Source of the DNA: a virus
Direction: 5' to 3' (one strand)
DNA: 39,544 bases
Virus record (IMG/VR): IMGVR_UViG_3300047462_000128
Span: 1 to 39,544 of that record
Positions 21,647 to 28,653 of this stretch are shown piece by piece. How positions within the stretch are numbered: position 1 is the stretch's first letter; every line of letters starts with the position of its first letter. Made by a program: the position numbers and the translations under genes. The notes under the pieces are model-generated. The model was not told where the DNA came from and did not search any database. It saw only the letters and a program-made list of their open reading frames with translations.

Positions 21647-22240
21647 ATGTCCAACCCTGTCATGCCGGGCGAACGCACTCGCAAACTTAAGTACGGCTCC
21701 ATCGCCGAGGCAGCCGCCTCCGGCGCAATCACCATCGCGAGCGCAAAAGAGGGCGGAAAAGCGGTGACCTTCGCCATTTCCGACATTCCCGCCTCGCTGA
21801 AAAACCACATTATCCTTTTCGGCGTTAAGAACCTCGTTTCCGATCGCGTTGCCCATATCGAAGACGCCAATGCCAAAATCACGGCCATGTCGGAGATTTG
21901 GGAGAACATCAAAAAAGGCGAATGGTCCGAGAAGCGTTCGGCGGGCGAAACCGAGGACGGCTTGAACCAAACCGCGATGGATTTCGTAACGGCGGCTTCC
22001 ATCCTCTTGAAGAAGCCGGTCGAACAACTCACCGGCGCCCTACTCGCCCTCGACCCGGCCGCGCGGAAATCTTACATCAAAGAGAAATCCGCCCATTCCG
22101 CCATCAAGGCCCACCTCGCCACCATCGCCGCCGAGCGGGCGAAGGAAAAGGCAAAGACTCTTGCGAAAACGGCCAAGCAAGAGGATGTTGCCTTCTCCCT
22201 TGATGACCTCGAAGGGGAAGGCGAGGGCGAGGGCGAGTAA
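21647..22240 (+). CDS. Early protein with acidic tail (197 aa), unknown
   Basis: It starts at ATG 21647 with GGAG seven bases upstream. The N-terminal part is KLKYGSIAEAAASGAITIAS and a beta/helix region; then RVAHIEDANAKITAMSEIWE and long Lys/Ala/Glu helices follow. The C-terminus is a run of Gly-Glu pairs (EGEGEGEGE), as in DNA-mimic or ssDNA-binding-protein tails. It has its own promoter and two downstream terminators, so it may be strongly expressed. It could be an ssDNA-interacting or DNA-mimic protein. No family is recognised. Confidence 0.65.
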   Translation: MSNPVMPGERTRKLKYGSIAEAAASGAITIASAKEGGKAVTFAISDIPASLKNHIILFGVKNLVSDRVAHIEDANAKITAMSEIWENIKKGEWSEKRSAGETEDGLNQTAMDFVTAASILLKKPVEQLTGALLALDPAARKSYIKEKSAHSAIKAHLATIAAERAKEKAKTLAKTAKQEDVAFSLDDLEGEGEGEGE

Positions 22241-22258
22241 TCCTCACATCGTAACGGA

Positions 22259-22292
22259 TGCCGGGGGCGAAATCCCCCGGCAATTTCTCTTC
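22259..22292 (+). terminator. Hairpin terminator candidate 1
   Basis: TGCCGGGGG (22259-22267) pairs with CCCCCGGCA (22274-22282) around CGAAAT, followed by ATTTCTCTT. The stem is strong; the T-run is interrupted. Confidence 0.6.
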
Positions 22293-22333
22293 GCATTTGC
22301 TATTGACACATCCATCCTTCCCCTCGCCGGAAT

Positions 22334-22367
22334 AGAGGGTAGCTTCACGGCTACCCTCTTTCTTTTG
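22334..22367 (+). terminator. Rho-independent terminator
   Basis: AGAGGGTAGC (22334-22343) and GCTACCCTCT (22350-22359) form a perfect 10-bp stem with a TTCACG loop, followed by TTCTTTTG. It ends the transcript of the 197-aa gene. Confidence 0.8.
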
Positions 22368-22525
22368 ACAACCCTCCCTCCCGATCGCGGCGGCGTACGA
22401 CGGACCCTCCCGCCTCTATCCCATGCGAGACGGCCGCCCGGCTTCGCCCCATGCCCCTCCCCGATCTCCCCGGCCCTACCCTACCCGCCCGCCCCCCTCG
22501 CCGCCTACGGCCATCCCTAGCCTCT

Positions 22526-22541
22526 CCATAACCTTATCGCC
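22526..22541 (+). promoter_or_regulatory. Dyad half-site, site F
   Basis: CCATAACCTTATCGCC differs by one base from CCATAACCTTTTCGC in site A. It points rightward. No TGCGAA partner is present at the expected distance. Confidence 0.4.
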
Positions 22542-22616
22542 TAAAGATACCCGGTAGCGTTCAACACGTATTCGCACCCCCCTCCCCCTTCCTTCCTGCC
22601 GAGACGTTTCTCTTTT

Positions 22617-22646
22617 TTGATACGCAGGGAGTGTTGTTTCTATACT
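22617..22646 (+). promoter_or_regulatory. Sigma70-type promoter
   Basis: TTGATA (22617-22622), 18 bases, TATACT (22641-22646): one mismatch to each consensus box. It lies in the AT-rich island about 210 bases upstream of ATG 22858, so a long leader or small RNA is possible. Confidence 0.6.
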
Positions 22647-22784
22647 ATCTCTATTAAATATATAGAGAATAAAAATAAACCCCAGGTTGTACGTCTCATA
22701 ATATAGACTAGTCTCACTGCGAACATAGATGGGGGGGGGTCGCAATACGTTCTAAACCCTACCGGCTCTCTCTTTCGCACTCTC

Positions 22785-22813
22785 TTGCACTCTGCCATCC
22801 TCCATACTATCCT
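22785..22813 (+). promoter_or_regulatory. Possible promoter before the 79-aa gene
   Basis: TTGCAC (22785-22790), 17 bases, TATCCT (22808-22813), about 45 bases before ATG 22858. The -10 box is weak. Confidence 0.35.
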
Positions 22814-22857
22814 CGTCCTCGCGGAAAGGATTCCGCGACTTAATCGGAGTTACTCAC

Positions 22858-23097
22858 ATGAAAATAGATGAAAACAAGCGAAAAGAGGTTATTACTGACG
22901 GAGTATCCATCCCCGCCTGTCACATGGCGCACATCACAGGGTTGATAGGGCCGGATAGCTATTTCACGCAATTTGCCGGCTATCTCTTCTATCAAGGGAC
23001 ACTTTTCGGTTACACCGATGCGGTGCATTTTGGTGACGTGTATCATATGGGCTACGTCACGACGATCCTGCTAAACTATGACGAGGCAACGTCGTGA
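22858..23097 (+). CDS. Early protein of unknown function (79 aa)
   Basis: ATG 22858 has GGAG eight bases upstream. The protein has a charged N-terminus (KIDENKRKEVITDGV) and a His/Tyr/Gly-rich middle (CHMAHITGLIGPDSYFTQF, AGYLFYQGTLFGYTDAVHF). It is probably a small globular beta-rich protein. It overlaps the next gene (GTGA). No motif is known. Confidence 0.55.
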   Translation: MKIDENKRKEVITDGVSIPACHMAHITGLIGPDSYFTQFAGYLFYQGTLFGYTDAVHFGDVYHMGYVTTILLNYDEATS

Positions 23098-23453
23098 AGG
23101 AGGCGCTCCTCTATCGGCCACCACCACCAGAGTTACTCCTGTTCGCAATGGCCTTCAACGAGCGGAATAAGGAAAGGGGCTACGCCTTCAGGGGGTCACC
23201 CGAGCCTTCTGCCGATGCCCTCGGCAAAGTCACGGCCCTTTCCCGTTGGCGCTCTCGCACCCTCTCGCGTTTTGCCAATTTTGACATGCCAATGGGGATT
23301 GATGGGGAGGGTGCCGACAGCTTTCTCAAAGAGTTTGGACTCACGTGGGTTGATCTCAACTCTCTCGTCTTTCGGACTGACCCACGCCGGGCAGTTTCAT
23401 CCCCTTTGCGCAGCCTCATCATCTATCTCCCCCACATCACCACGTTTGAGTAA
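23094..23453 (+). CDS. Early protein of unknown function (119 aa)
   Basis: GTG 23094 overlaps the preceding stop (GTGA). The N-terminus has a Pro run and LLLFAMAFNERNKERGYAF; the middle is basic (LSRWRSRTLSRFANF) and the end is SSPLRSLIIYLPHITTFE. It has no Cys and no recognisable motif. The initiation codon and coupling suggest low, dependent expression. Confidence 0.5.
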   Translation: MKEALLYRPPPPELLLFAMAFNERNKERGYAFRGSPEPSADALGKVTALSRWRSRTLSRFANFDMPMGIDGEGADSFLKEFGLTWVDLNSLVFRTDPRRAVSSPLRSLIIYLPHITTFE

Positions 23454-23561
23454 ACCACTATGACACAGCCATCCCATCATCCATCAACCATTTCCCAGGG
23501 GCAAGGCGGCACTCGCCACATCCTTGAGCGCATCATGAAACACGAAAGAGAAGGAACACTT

Positions 23562-23801
23562 ATGAGCAAGTTATTCACGCTTCGCAACCTTTCCGTCATC
23601 TCTTATTGCAACGGCTTCACCCACTGGCATTATCGGGGCAACTTCGCAAGCGCGTTGGAAGGAGGCTTCTTCTCCGATGCAAGAGATCTTATTGCCTTTG
23701 GCGACATGATAACGGTTTCGGATGAGACTTCATGTGGAATCATCTTCGCCAGCCACGACGAGGGCCGCAACATGGTCATGCGGCCACTACTTGCGGTTTA
23801 G
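23562..23801 (+). CDS. Small WHYRG-type phage protein (79 aa)
   Basis: ATG 23562 has AAGGA six bases upstream; a longer frame from ATG 23460 has no good ribosome-binding site. The pattern FTHWHYRGNFASAL, then GGFFSDARDLIAFGDMITV resembles a widespread small phage protein (WHYR...A...GYF.DA..L...GD.I.V) usually found near structural genes. If so, it is displaced here into the early block. The function is unknown. Confidence 0.6.
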   Translation: MSKLFTLRNLSVISYCNGFTHWHYRGNFASALEGGFFSDARDLIAFGDMITVSDETSCGIIFASHDEGRNMVMRPLLAV

Positions 23802-23838
23802 TTGGTGAGGAAGTTACCACACCTCCCATAGCGTAGCA

Positions 23839-23888
23839 CCCTCCCACCACTCACGTTCCCTTACGGTTTCACTTGTTTGGTGGGAGGG
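23839..23888. repeat. Inverted repeat CCCTCCCACCA / TGGTGGGAGGG
   Basis: Perfect 11-base arms at 23839-23849 and 23878-23888 with 28 bases between them, directly before a TGCTATAAG promoter. It could be a terminator for the preceding gene or a regulatory structure; no T-run follows. Confidence 0.55.
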
Positions 23889-23892
23889 AAAG

Positions 23893-23922
23893 TGCTATAA
23901 GATTTCTCATAACCTTTTCGCA
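23893..23922 (+). promoter_or_regulatory. Extended -10 promoter with dyad half-site, site C
   Basis: TGCTATAAG at 23893-23901 is an extended -10 box; the -35 (TTGTTT, 17 bases upstream of TATAAG) is weak. CATAACCTTTTCGCA begins about +1 and ends at 23922, twenty bases before ATG 23943. In the position where the upstream TGCGAA is expected stands TGCTAT. The half-site would lie over the transcription start, as an operator. Confidence 0.55.
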
Positions 23923-23942
23923 TTCCCATAAGGAACCACCCC

Positions 23943-24284
23943 ATGCAAAAGCCAGATCCCCTTGGCATCGACTGGTCAACCCTCCCGCCCCAGGTTGCCA
24001 AGGTTGCCAAACCCCCCGCCATCTTCCACCAGGCAGACATCGTGTATGCCCCCGCTCTCTTGCGCGAACCCGATGCCATTGTCCTCATCCTGCGCAGGAT
24101 GACTTGCCTCGTTTGCCACAGCGTATCCGAAGCGCCGGAGGAAAACCTCTTCACACGGACCGGCGGCCGCTTTAGCCAAACCCGCCAATCCATTGACGCC
24201 TTCGCCGGGGTGCGGCGGGAGACCAAAATAATCCACCTCTCCGCCACCTTTTGCGGCAACTGTTTCAAGGTCAAAGCGCCGTGA
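23943..24284 (+). CDS. Zinc-binding protein candidate (113 aa), CxxC pair
   Basis: ATG 23943 has AAGGA upstream. The C-terminal half has CLVCHS near residue 55 and FCGNCF near 106, two CxxC knuckles that would form one zinc site. Between them is TRTGGRFSQTRQSIDAFAGV. The N-terminus is Pro-rich. It is the first gene behind the site C promoter. Possibly regulatory or protein-protein; the function is unknown. Confidence 0.55.
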   Translation: MQKPDPLGIDWSTLPPQVAKVAKPPAIFHQADIVYAPALLREPDAIVLILRRMTCLVCHSVSEAPEENLFTRTGGRFSQTRQSIDAFAGVRRETKIIHLSATFCGNCFKVKAP

Positions 24285-24526
24285 GTGGTGTGAGGGGACC
24301 CAAGAAGCGAGAAATCCCTTACGAACGGATTAGCAATATCGCTGTCCCACGTGAAACCTACGCCCAAGTGCGGCTTCTGCTACTCGATCCGGTGACCAAA
24401 AAAGTCAAATGGGGTGCCATGTCACAGTTGGTGACGCGCCTCCTCCAAGATTGGGTGGATAAGCAGCGCGTCACGGCCGTCACAACCGTCCCCCACACCT
24501 TCTTAAAGGAAAGCCCTGAAGAATGA
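24281..24526 (+). CDS. Ribbon-helix-helix-like protein (81 aa)
   Basis: GTG 24281 overlaps the preceding stop (GTGA); a frame from 24251 exists but is less likely. The pattern ERISNIAVPRETYAQVRLLL, then WGAMSQLVTRLLQDWVDKQR fits a strand followed by two helices as in CopG/Arc-type ribbon-helix-helix proteins. It could be a repressor or a DNA-bridging protein, and a candidate ligand of the dyad sites. This is a fold-level guess. Confidence 0.5.
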   Translation: MSGVRGPKKREIPYERISNIAVPRETYAQVRLLLLDPVTKKVKWGAMSQLVTRLLQDWVDKQRVTAVTTVPHTFLKESPEE

Positions 24527-24789
24527 TCCAACGCTCTTCCTTCGACCCCACCCAAACAGTGGCCGAACCAATCAACGACCTCGAATACATGCAGGACTTG
24601 CGTTCGCGGGTACTAGCGGGCGAGCACGTCTCAAGCGAAGAGTATTCCCGCGTGTTGGAAAGCCTGCGCCGTTCCCGCACGGCGGCACCGGCGGTGAAGC
24701 CCCGCACTTCGCGAGCCAAATCAACAAAGCCTGCTCTACCAGCAACAGAAGCCACCGCAGCAGCCGACGCCCTTTTCGCTTTCGATTGA
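24523..24789 (+). CDS. Charged helical protein (88 aa), unknown
   Basis: ATG 24523 overlaps the previous stop (ATGA). The N-terminal half is DLEYMQDLRSRVLAGEHVSS, then EEYSRVLESLRRSR, probable helices. The C-terminal half is Lys/Ala/Pro/Thr-rich and disordered, ending ALFAFD. No motif is known; it resembles small accessory proteins of replication modules. Confidence 0.5.
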   Translation: MIQRSSFDPTQTVAEPINDLEYMQDLRSRVLAGEHVSSEEYSRVLESLRRSRTAAPAVKPRTSRAKSTKPALPATEATAAADALFAFD

Positions 24790-24796
24790 GGGCGCG

Positions 24797-25060
24797 ATGA
24801 CCTTAGCACCAGCCCGTGCCCGCATTTGCTATGAGTGTCGCGCCGCCTTATGCGCCATGCGTGCCACACCCGAGGATGACTGGCCACTCTGCTTCACCTG
24901 CGGACGCGCCATCACCCTTGAAGCCTGTGCCAACATGGACGAGGCCAACATTCTTGAGGCTTCCATCCCAGGTATTACCAAGCCCACCTTAACAGAAATA
25001 AGGAACCTAGTCAATGAGCACCGCAAACACAAAACCACCCTTCCCCACCGCAATAGATAG
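24797..25060 (+). CDS. Zinc-ribbon protein (87 aa)
   Basis: The N-terminal half has CYEC at residues 12-15, another Cys near 19 and CFTC near 32-35, typical of a small zinc knuckle. The C-terminal half is a helix with KPTLTEIRNLVNEHRKHK. It overlaps the exonuclease gene by 47 bases. It may assist the recombination enzymes that follow. Confidence 0.55.
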   Translation: MTLAPARARICYECRAALCAMRATPEDDWPLCFTCGRAITLEACANMDEANILEASIPGITKPTLTEIRNLVNEHRKHKTTLPHRNR

Positions 25061-25961
25061 CACAATGCGAGCGGCCTTTTCCGCTTGCCCGGCCAAATTC
25101 CGCAACTCTTACGTGATGAAGAAAACCTCAAGTGGCCCCATGTCGGTTCACCTTGTTTTTGGTGGTGCTTACGCAAGTGGCCTTGAAGCGATGCGCCGGG
25201 CCTTCTACGAACGCGGCACCCCGCTCCGCGAAGCCAAAACCCTAGGTCAAGAAGCCATCATGTCTTATTGGGTGAGGACGGGCTTCACATCAACACCCGA
25301 GGGCACACCCAAAACTCTCGTGCGATGCGTGGATGCTTTTGACAGCTACCTCAAAATCTTCAACCCCTCTGAGGATTATCTCCGTCCGGTGCGCCTCCAA
25401 GAGGGTCTGCCCGACGCAGCAATCGAGTTTTCCTTCGCCCTCCCGATCCCAACACTTTACCACCCCACAAGCGGTGACCCTCTCCTATACACAGGGCGAT
25501 TTGACATGCTCGCGACCACCAACGCGGGCGCCCTTTACATCGTGGATGACAAAACGGCCGGCCAACTTGGCAAAGCCCTCACAACTTCCATGCGCCTCAA
25601 ATCCCAATTCACCGGCTATATGTGGGCCTGTCAACAATACGGCTACAATCCCACAGGCGTCGTCATCCGCGCCACGCAGGCGCTCAGAACTAAAATCGAG
25701 CACGCCGAGCTGATCGAGCAGCGCCCGCCCTTCGCAATCGAGTGGTGGCTCGCCCAACTCCAACGCGATGCCGCAAGGATGATCGCGATGTGGGAAACTT
25801 CCCAATGGGACCACTCCTACGATGAGGCGTGTGGCTCCTATGGCGGCTGCGAATTTCAGGACGCTTGCGCGGTTGAGGATGAAATCACCTACCTGAACAA
25901 CTTCTACACCCACCGCGACTGGGATCCCCTAGCCCTCGCAAAAGATAGAGACGCCCCCTGA
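25014..25961 (+). CDS. Cas4/AddB-like Fe-S exonuclease (PD-(D/E)XK)
   Basis: 315 aa; AAGGA lies nine bases before ATG 25014. C25 (SACPAKF) and a C-terminal set C273, C279 and C285 (CGSYGGCEFQDAC) match the one-plus-three cysteine Fe-S cluster of Cas4/AddB. The active site is GRFDM (D164), VDDKTA (D178/D179, K180), and a helix QFTGYMWACQ with the motif IV Gln/Tyr. This predicts a nuclease that resects DNA ends. Together with the Sak4-like ATPase, ssDNA-binding candidate and ligase it forms a recombination/replication module. Confidence 0.8.
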   Translation: MSTANTKPPFPTAIDSTMRAAFSACPAKFRNSYVMKKTSSGPMSVHLVFGGAYASGLEAMRRAFYERGTPLREAKTLGQEAIMSYWVRTGFTSTPEGTPKTLVRCVDAFDSYLKIFNPSEDYLRPVRLQEGLPDAAIEFSFALPIPTLYHPTSGDPLLYTGRFDMLATTNAGALYIVDDKTAGQLGKALTTSMRLKSQFTGYMWACQQYGYNPTGVVIRATQALRTKIEHAELIEQRPPFAIEWWLAQLQRDAARMIAMWETSQWDHSYDEACGSYGGCEFQDACAVEDEITYLNNFYTHRDWDPLALAKDRDAP

Positions 25962-25968
25962 TATATGT

Positions 25969-25992
25969 CGCGCCTCCGGGATGGGAGGCGCG
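25969..25992. promoter_or_regulatory. Strong hairpin between exonuclease and zinc-ribbon genes
   Basis: CGCGCCTCC and GGAGGCGCG form a perfect 9-bp stem around GGGATG. There is no T-run on either side, so it is more likely an mRNA structure or processing site than a terminator. Confidence 0.5.
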
Positions 25993-26036
25993 CAAAGTTA
26001 AAACCCAAAAGACATCTAGTAAAGGACACCACCCCT

Positions 26037-26234
26037 ATGAAAATACCCTACGCCAAACTTGTCTCTGCAATCCGAAAGAGAGAGACTTCCCTTGACAACC
26101 CTGGCTTTTGCCTCTCTTGCGGGGAAGAGCAGGAAGGTTGTGAGCCGGATGCACTCGGCTACACTTGCGACTATTGCGGCGAGCCTCGTGTGTATGGCGC
26201 GGAAGAAATTCTCTTGAGGGGGGAATTTGAATAA
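26037..26234 (+). CDS. Zinc-ribbon protein (65 aa)
   Basis: ATG 26037 was chosen (AAAGGA about eleven bases upstream) rather than 25965. The protein has FCLSCGEEQEGCEPD and YTCDYCGEPRVYGAEEILL, two CxxC knuckles with an extra Cys between them. This is a common small phage zinc-ribbon with unknown role. Its stop overlaps the ligase start (TAATG). Confidence 0.65.
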   Translation: MKIPYAKLVSAIRKRETSLDNPGFCLSCGEEQEGCEPDALGYTCDYCGEPRVYGAEEILLRGEFE

Positions 26235-27136
26235 TGGCACCTTTTCGCCCCCTCTTGGCTTACGACGCCACGAAGCAGCCACTCACATTCCCACTCTACG
26301 CATCGGCCAAGATTGATGGCATCCGCTGCCTAATCACCTGGGGCGGACCAGTCACGCGAACACTAAAGCCAATCCCCAACCACTTCATACGGAAGAGCCT
26401 CTCTGCTCTTCCGTACGGCTTGGACGGTGAATTGATCGTCGGCACATCCTTCCAGCAATCCACAAGCGGTATCATGTCACAAGAAGGTGAACCCGATTTC
26501 ACTTATTGGGTGTTTGACCACTTCGACTTGGCAGGTGATAGAGACTTCATCTATCGGCTAGAAGGCTTGGTGCAAATCTTAACCAAGTTTCTCGACAAAA
26601 ATCCCCAATTTCGCAACATCGTCAGGCTTCTCCCTCACCGCCTTTTGGGGAACCAACAAGAACTCGACCTCTTTGAGGAAGAGTGCCTCTACCAAGGTTT
26701 TGAGGGTGTGATGGTTCGATCGCCCACGGGCAAATACAAACATGGAAGAAGTACAGCAAATGAGCGGATTCTTGGCAAAATCAAACGCTTTGCGGATCGG
26801 GAAGCTACAGTCCTTGGGATTACCCCGCTATTCCGCAACCAAAATCCTGCTCAACTCAACGCTCTTAATCTCACTGAGCGATCCCATGATGCCAGTGGCA
26901 AAGTGGAAACAAACCTCTTGGGCAGTTTGGTTGTACGTGACCCAGGGTTCGCGTCGACGTTTGAGATCGGCTCCGGGTTCACTTCCGCGCAGAGGAAGCG
27001 GTTGTTTGACAACCCGCCCCTCGGCCAAATCGTCAAATACAAATACCTTCCACACGGAACAGTGGAAAAACCCCGCCACCCCATCTTTCTGGGCTTCCGC
27101 CACCCAAGTGATGTATCCATAGGCGAAACCCCATGA
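26234..27136 (+). CDS. ATP-dependent DNA ligase
   Basis: 300 aa. Motif I is KIDGIR with the adenylated Lys at K26; motif III is DGELIV (D64-E66); motif IV is FEGVMVRSP; motif V has GKIKRF. The C-terminal OB fold begins with TVLGI and ends around IVKYKYLPHGTVEKPRHP. The length is close to T7-type phage ligases. It seals nicks during replication and recombination. It lies between a zinc-ribbon gene and a DUF6197-like gene, overlapping both starts. Confidence 0.88.
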   Translation: MAPFRPLLAYDATKQPLTFPLYASAKIDGIRCLITWGGPVTRTLKPIPNHFIRKSLSALPYGLDGELIVGTSFQQSTSGIMSQEGEPDFTYWVFDHFDLAGDRDFIYRLEGLVQILTKFLDKNPQFRNIVRLLPHRLLGNQQELDLFEEECLYQGFEGVMVRSPTGKYKHGRSTANERILGKIKRFADREATVLGITPLFRNQNPAQLNALNLTERSHDASGKVETNLLGSLVVRDPGFASTFEIGSGFTSAQRKRLFDNPPLGQIVKYKYLPHGTVEKPRHPIFLGFRHPSDVSIGETP

Positions 27137-27453
27137 AACCCTCCGAAATCCTGCGCGCAGCGCGGGCGAAGATTGCTACGCCGGAGCGGTGGACGAAGGG
27201 CCAATTTGCGAGGGACGCCACAGGTTATTGGGTTTCTTATGACAATTCGGATGCAGTTGGCTGGTGCGCGGAAGGGGCCGTTTACGCAGTGCTGCTCGGT
27301 CATGTTAAAGCCGACGATTTGTTTGTGTTCTTGGACCGCGCATCAGGCGGAAACACGCCATTTTTCAACGACGCCCCCTCCACCACGCACGCCGATGTCA
27401 TGGCTATGTTCGACCGCGCGATTGCGCTGGCGGAAGCGGAGGAAGTCAAATGA
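27133..27453 (+). CDS. DUF6197-like protein
   Basis: 106 aa. The pattern ILRAARAKIATPERWTKGQF, then WCAEGAVYAVL, FFNDAPSTTHADVMAMFDRA and a terminal Ala/Glu helix corresponds to a widespread family (DUF6197) of phage and bacterial proteins without known function. ATG 27133 overlaps the ligase stop (ATGA). Confidence 0.65.
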   Translation: MKPSEILRAARAKIATPERWTKGQFARDATGYWVSYDNSDAVGWCAEGAVYAVLLGHVKADDLFVFLDRASGGNTPFFNDAPSTTHADVMAMFDRAIALAEAEEVK

Positions 27454-27587
27454 CCACCATCCTCTTCGCAGCCCTTGTTTTCCTAGCCTTCTACCGTTTC
27501 GCACCGGAAGTCCTCTACTTCCTTGCTCTCTGTTTCCTATTCGCCCTACTCACCTACACTTTCCTCATCTACTTCCCCTCGTTTTGA
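27450..27587 (+). CDS. Very hydrophobic 45-aa membrane protein
   Basis: ATG 27450 overlaps the preceding stop (ATGA). Nearly the whole sequence is Phe/Leu/Tyr/Ala: TTILFAALVFLAFYRFAPEV, then LYFLALCFLFALLTYTFLIY. It would form two short transmembrane helices joined by RFAPEV. It may be a small holin or membrane-perturbing peptide; the muramidase is 1.6 kb downstream in the same direction. The function is not proven. Confidence 0.55.
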   Translation: MTTILFAALVFLAFYRFAPEVLYFLALCFLFALLTYTFLIYFPSF

Positions 27588-27600
27588 AAGGACCAACACC

Positions 27601-28374
27601 GTGCCCCTACCAAAATTCAACATCATCCTGCAAGGCCCCACGGGGGGCGGCAAAACTCATGCCCTACGCACCCTCGTCGAAGCGGGCCTCGAACTCTTTG
27701 TCATAGCAACCGAACCCGGCATTGCCAACGTGCTTGGCGACCTCCCCCAAGAGGTTTGCCACTGGCACTACATCGCGCCCGCCCTTCCCGATTGGGATAC
27801 GATGAAGACAGGCGCCACAAACATCAACTCAATGGGGATCGACCAACTTTTGAAGCAGACTGGCCAGCGCCACGAGTATCGTCAATTTATCGAACTCTTG
27901 GATGTGTGTGCCAACTTCACCTGCGACCGCACGGGCCTCTCTTATGGTGCGGTTGACAGTTGGCCAACCTCCCGCGCCCTGGCGGTTGATGGCCTCACCG
28001 GCCTATCCATCATGGCGATGGACCTCGTGGTGGGGAACAAACCCGTCAAATCTCAAGCAGATTGGGGCATGGCGATGGATAACTTGGAGCGACTCATCAC
28101 CAAATTCACCACCGGCACCCGATGCACGTTTGTGCTGATTGCCCACCAAGATAGGGAGATGGATGAGATCACCGGCGGGACAAAAATCACCGTCTCCACC
28201 CTCGGCCGCAAACTCGCGCCCAAAATCCCGCGTTTCTTCGATGAAGTAGTTTTGGCCGTGCGCGAGGGAACCAATTTCAAGTGGTCCACAGCCGAGATGG
28301 GAGTTGATTTGAAGGGAAGAAAACTTCCTATCAGCGACAATCTCTCCCCGGACTTCTCCCAACTCTTTTCATAA
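27601..28374 (+). CDS. Sak4-like RecA-fold ATPase
   Basis: 257 aa from GTG 27601, with AAAGGA eight bases upstream; the longer frame from 27523 overlaps the hydrophobic gene. Walker A is GPTGGGKTH (residues ~12-20), Walker B is ALAVDGLTG (Asp ~129), followed by VLIAHQDREMDEITGG, a sensor/His region, and a C-terminal FFDEVVLAVRE strand. These match phage nucleotide-binding proteins of the Sak4/AAA_24 type. It probably anneals or exchanges strands with the DUF669-like protein. Confidence 0.75.
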   Translation: MPLPKFNIILQGPTGGGKTHALRTLVEAGLELFVIATEPGIANVLGDLPQEVCHWHYIAPALPDWDTMKTGATNINSMGIDQLLKQTGQRHEYRQFIELLDVCANFTCDRTGLSYGAVDSWPTSRALAVDGLTGLSIMAMDLVVGNKPVKSQADWGMAMDNLERLITKFTTGTRCTFVLIAHQDREMDEITGGTKITVSTLGRKLAPKIPRFFDEVVLAVREGTNFKWSTAEMGVDLKGRKLPISDNLSPDFSQLFS

Positions 28375-28384
28375 GGACCACGGT

Positions 28385-28615
28385 ATGCCAACAGAACTTG
28401 AGAAAGCAATCAACCGGTTTGCCCGCGCGAAGCTACAGCTTCGCCGCAGCGCTGATTGGCCGCAGGCCCGGAATGGGCAGCATGTCGAAAACCAACGCCA
28501 GGTTTTCCAAGAACTTGCCTTGGAGGTTGTCCTCCAGCGAGAGCTAATTCGTCAAGCTATCGACGAATTGGTTGAGGCGGAAATGGAGCGCATCCAGTCT
28601 GCCTCACAAGCCTAA
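28385..28615 (+). CDS. Helical protein (76 aa), unknown
   Basis: ATG 28385, ten bases after the ATPase. Basic N-terminal helix (ELEKAINRFARAKLQLRRSA), then a Gln-rich turn and an acidic helix (LALEVVLQRELIRQAIDELV). It lies between two recombination genes. It may be a coiled accessory; no motif is recognised. Confidence 0.5.
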   Translation: MPTELEKAINRFARAKLQLRRSADWPQARNGQHVENQRQVFQELALEVVLQRELIRQAIDELVEAEMERIQSASQA

Positions 28616-28653
28616 CAAACCAGTAACCTCAACAGTAACGAAAGAACAGAAAG

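Larger units (their letters stand above)
22368..22857. other. Intergenic region with C-rich tracts and an AT-rich island
   Basis: No gene is seen. From 22368 to about 22525 the plus strand is very C-rich with few G. At 22526-22541 there is CCATAACCTTATCGCC, a near-copy of the dyad half-site. A second C/T-rich tract (about 22570-22600) is followed by an AT-rich island with inverted repeat TCTCTAT/ATAGAGA (22648-22654, 22662-22668) and a run of nine G (22731-22739). Two candidate promoters lie here. It may be a replication origin or just a leader. The G-run is a place where read errors are likely. Confidence 0.55.

Noticed and set aside
22266-22295. GGCGAA-N18-TTCGCA, resembling the dyad
   Set aside because: The left half is the loop region of a GC-rich terminator and differs by one base; the inner sequence does not resemble the other sites.
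22731-22739. Run of nine G as a functional element
   Set aside because: Possible, but homopolymers of this length are often miscounted, so no function is claimed.
22476-22745. 89-residue minus-strand frame in the 22.2-22.9 kb gap
   Set aside because: It consists of translated C-rich and AT-rich tracts, contains the G-run and has no good start signal.
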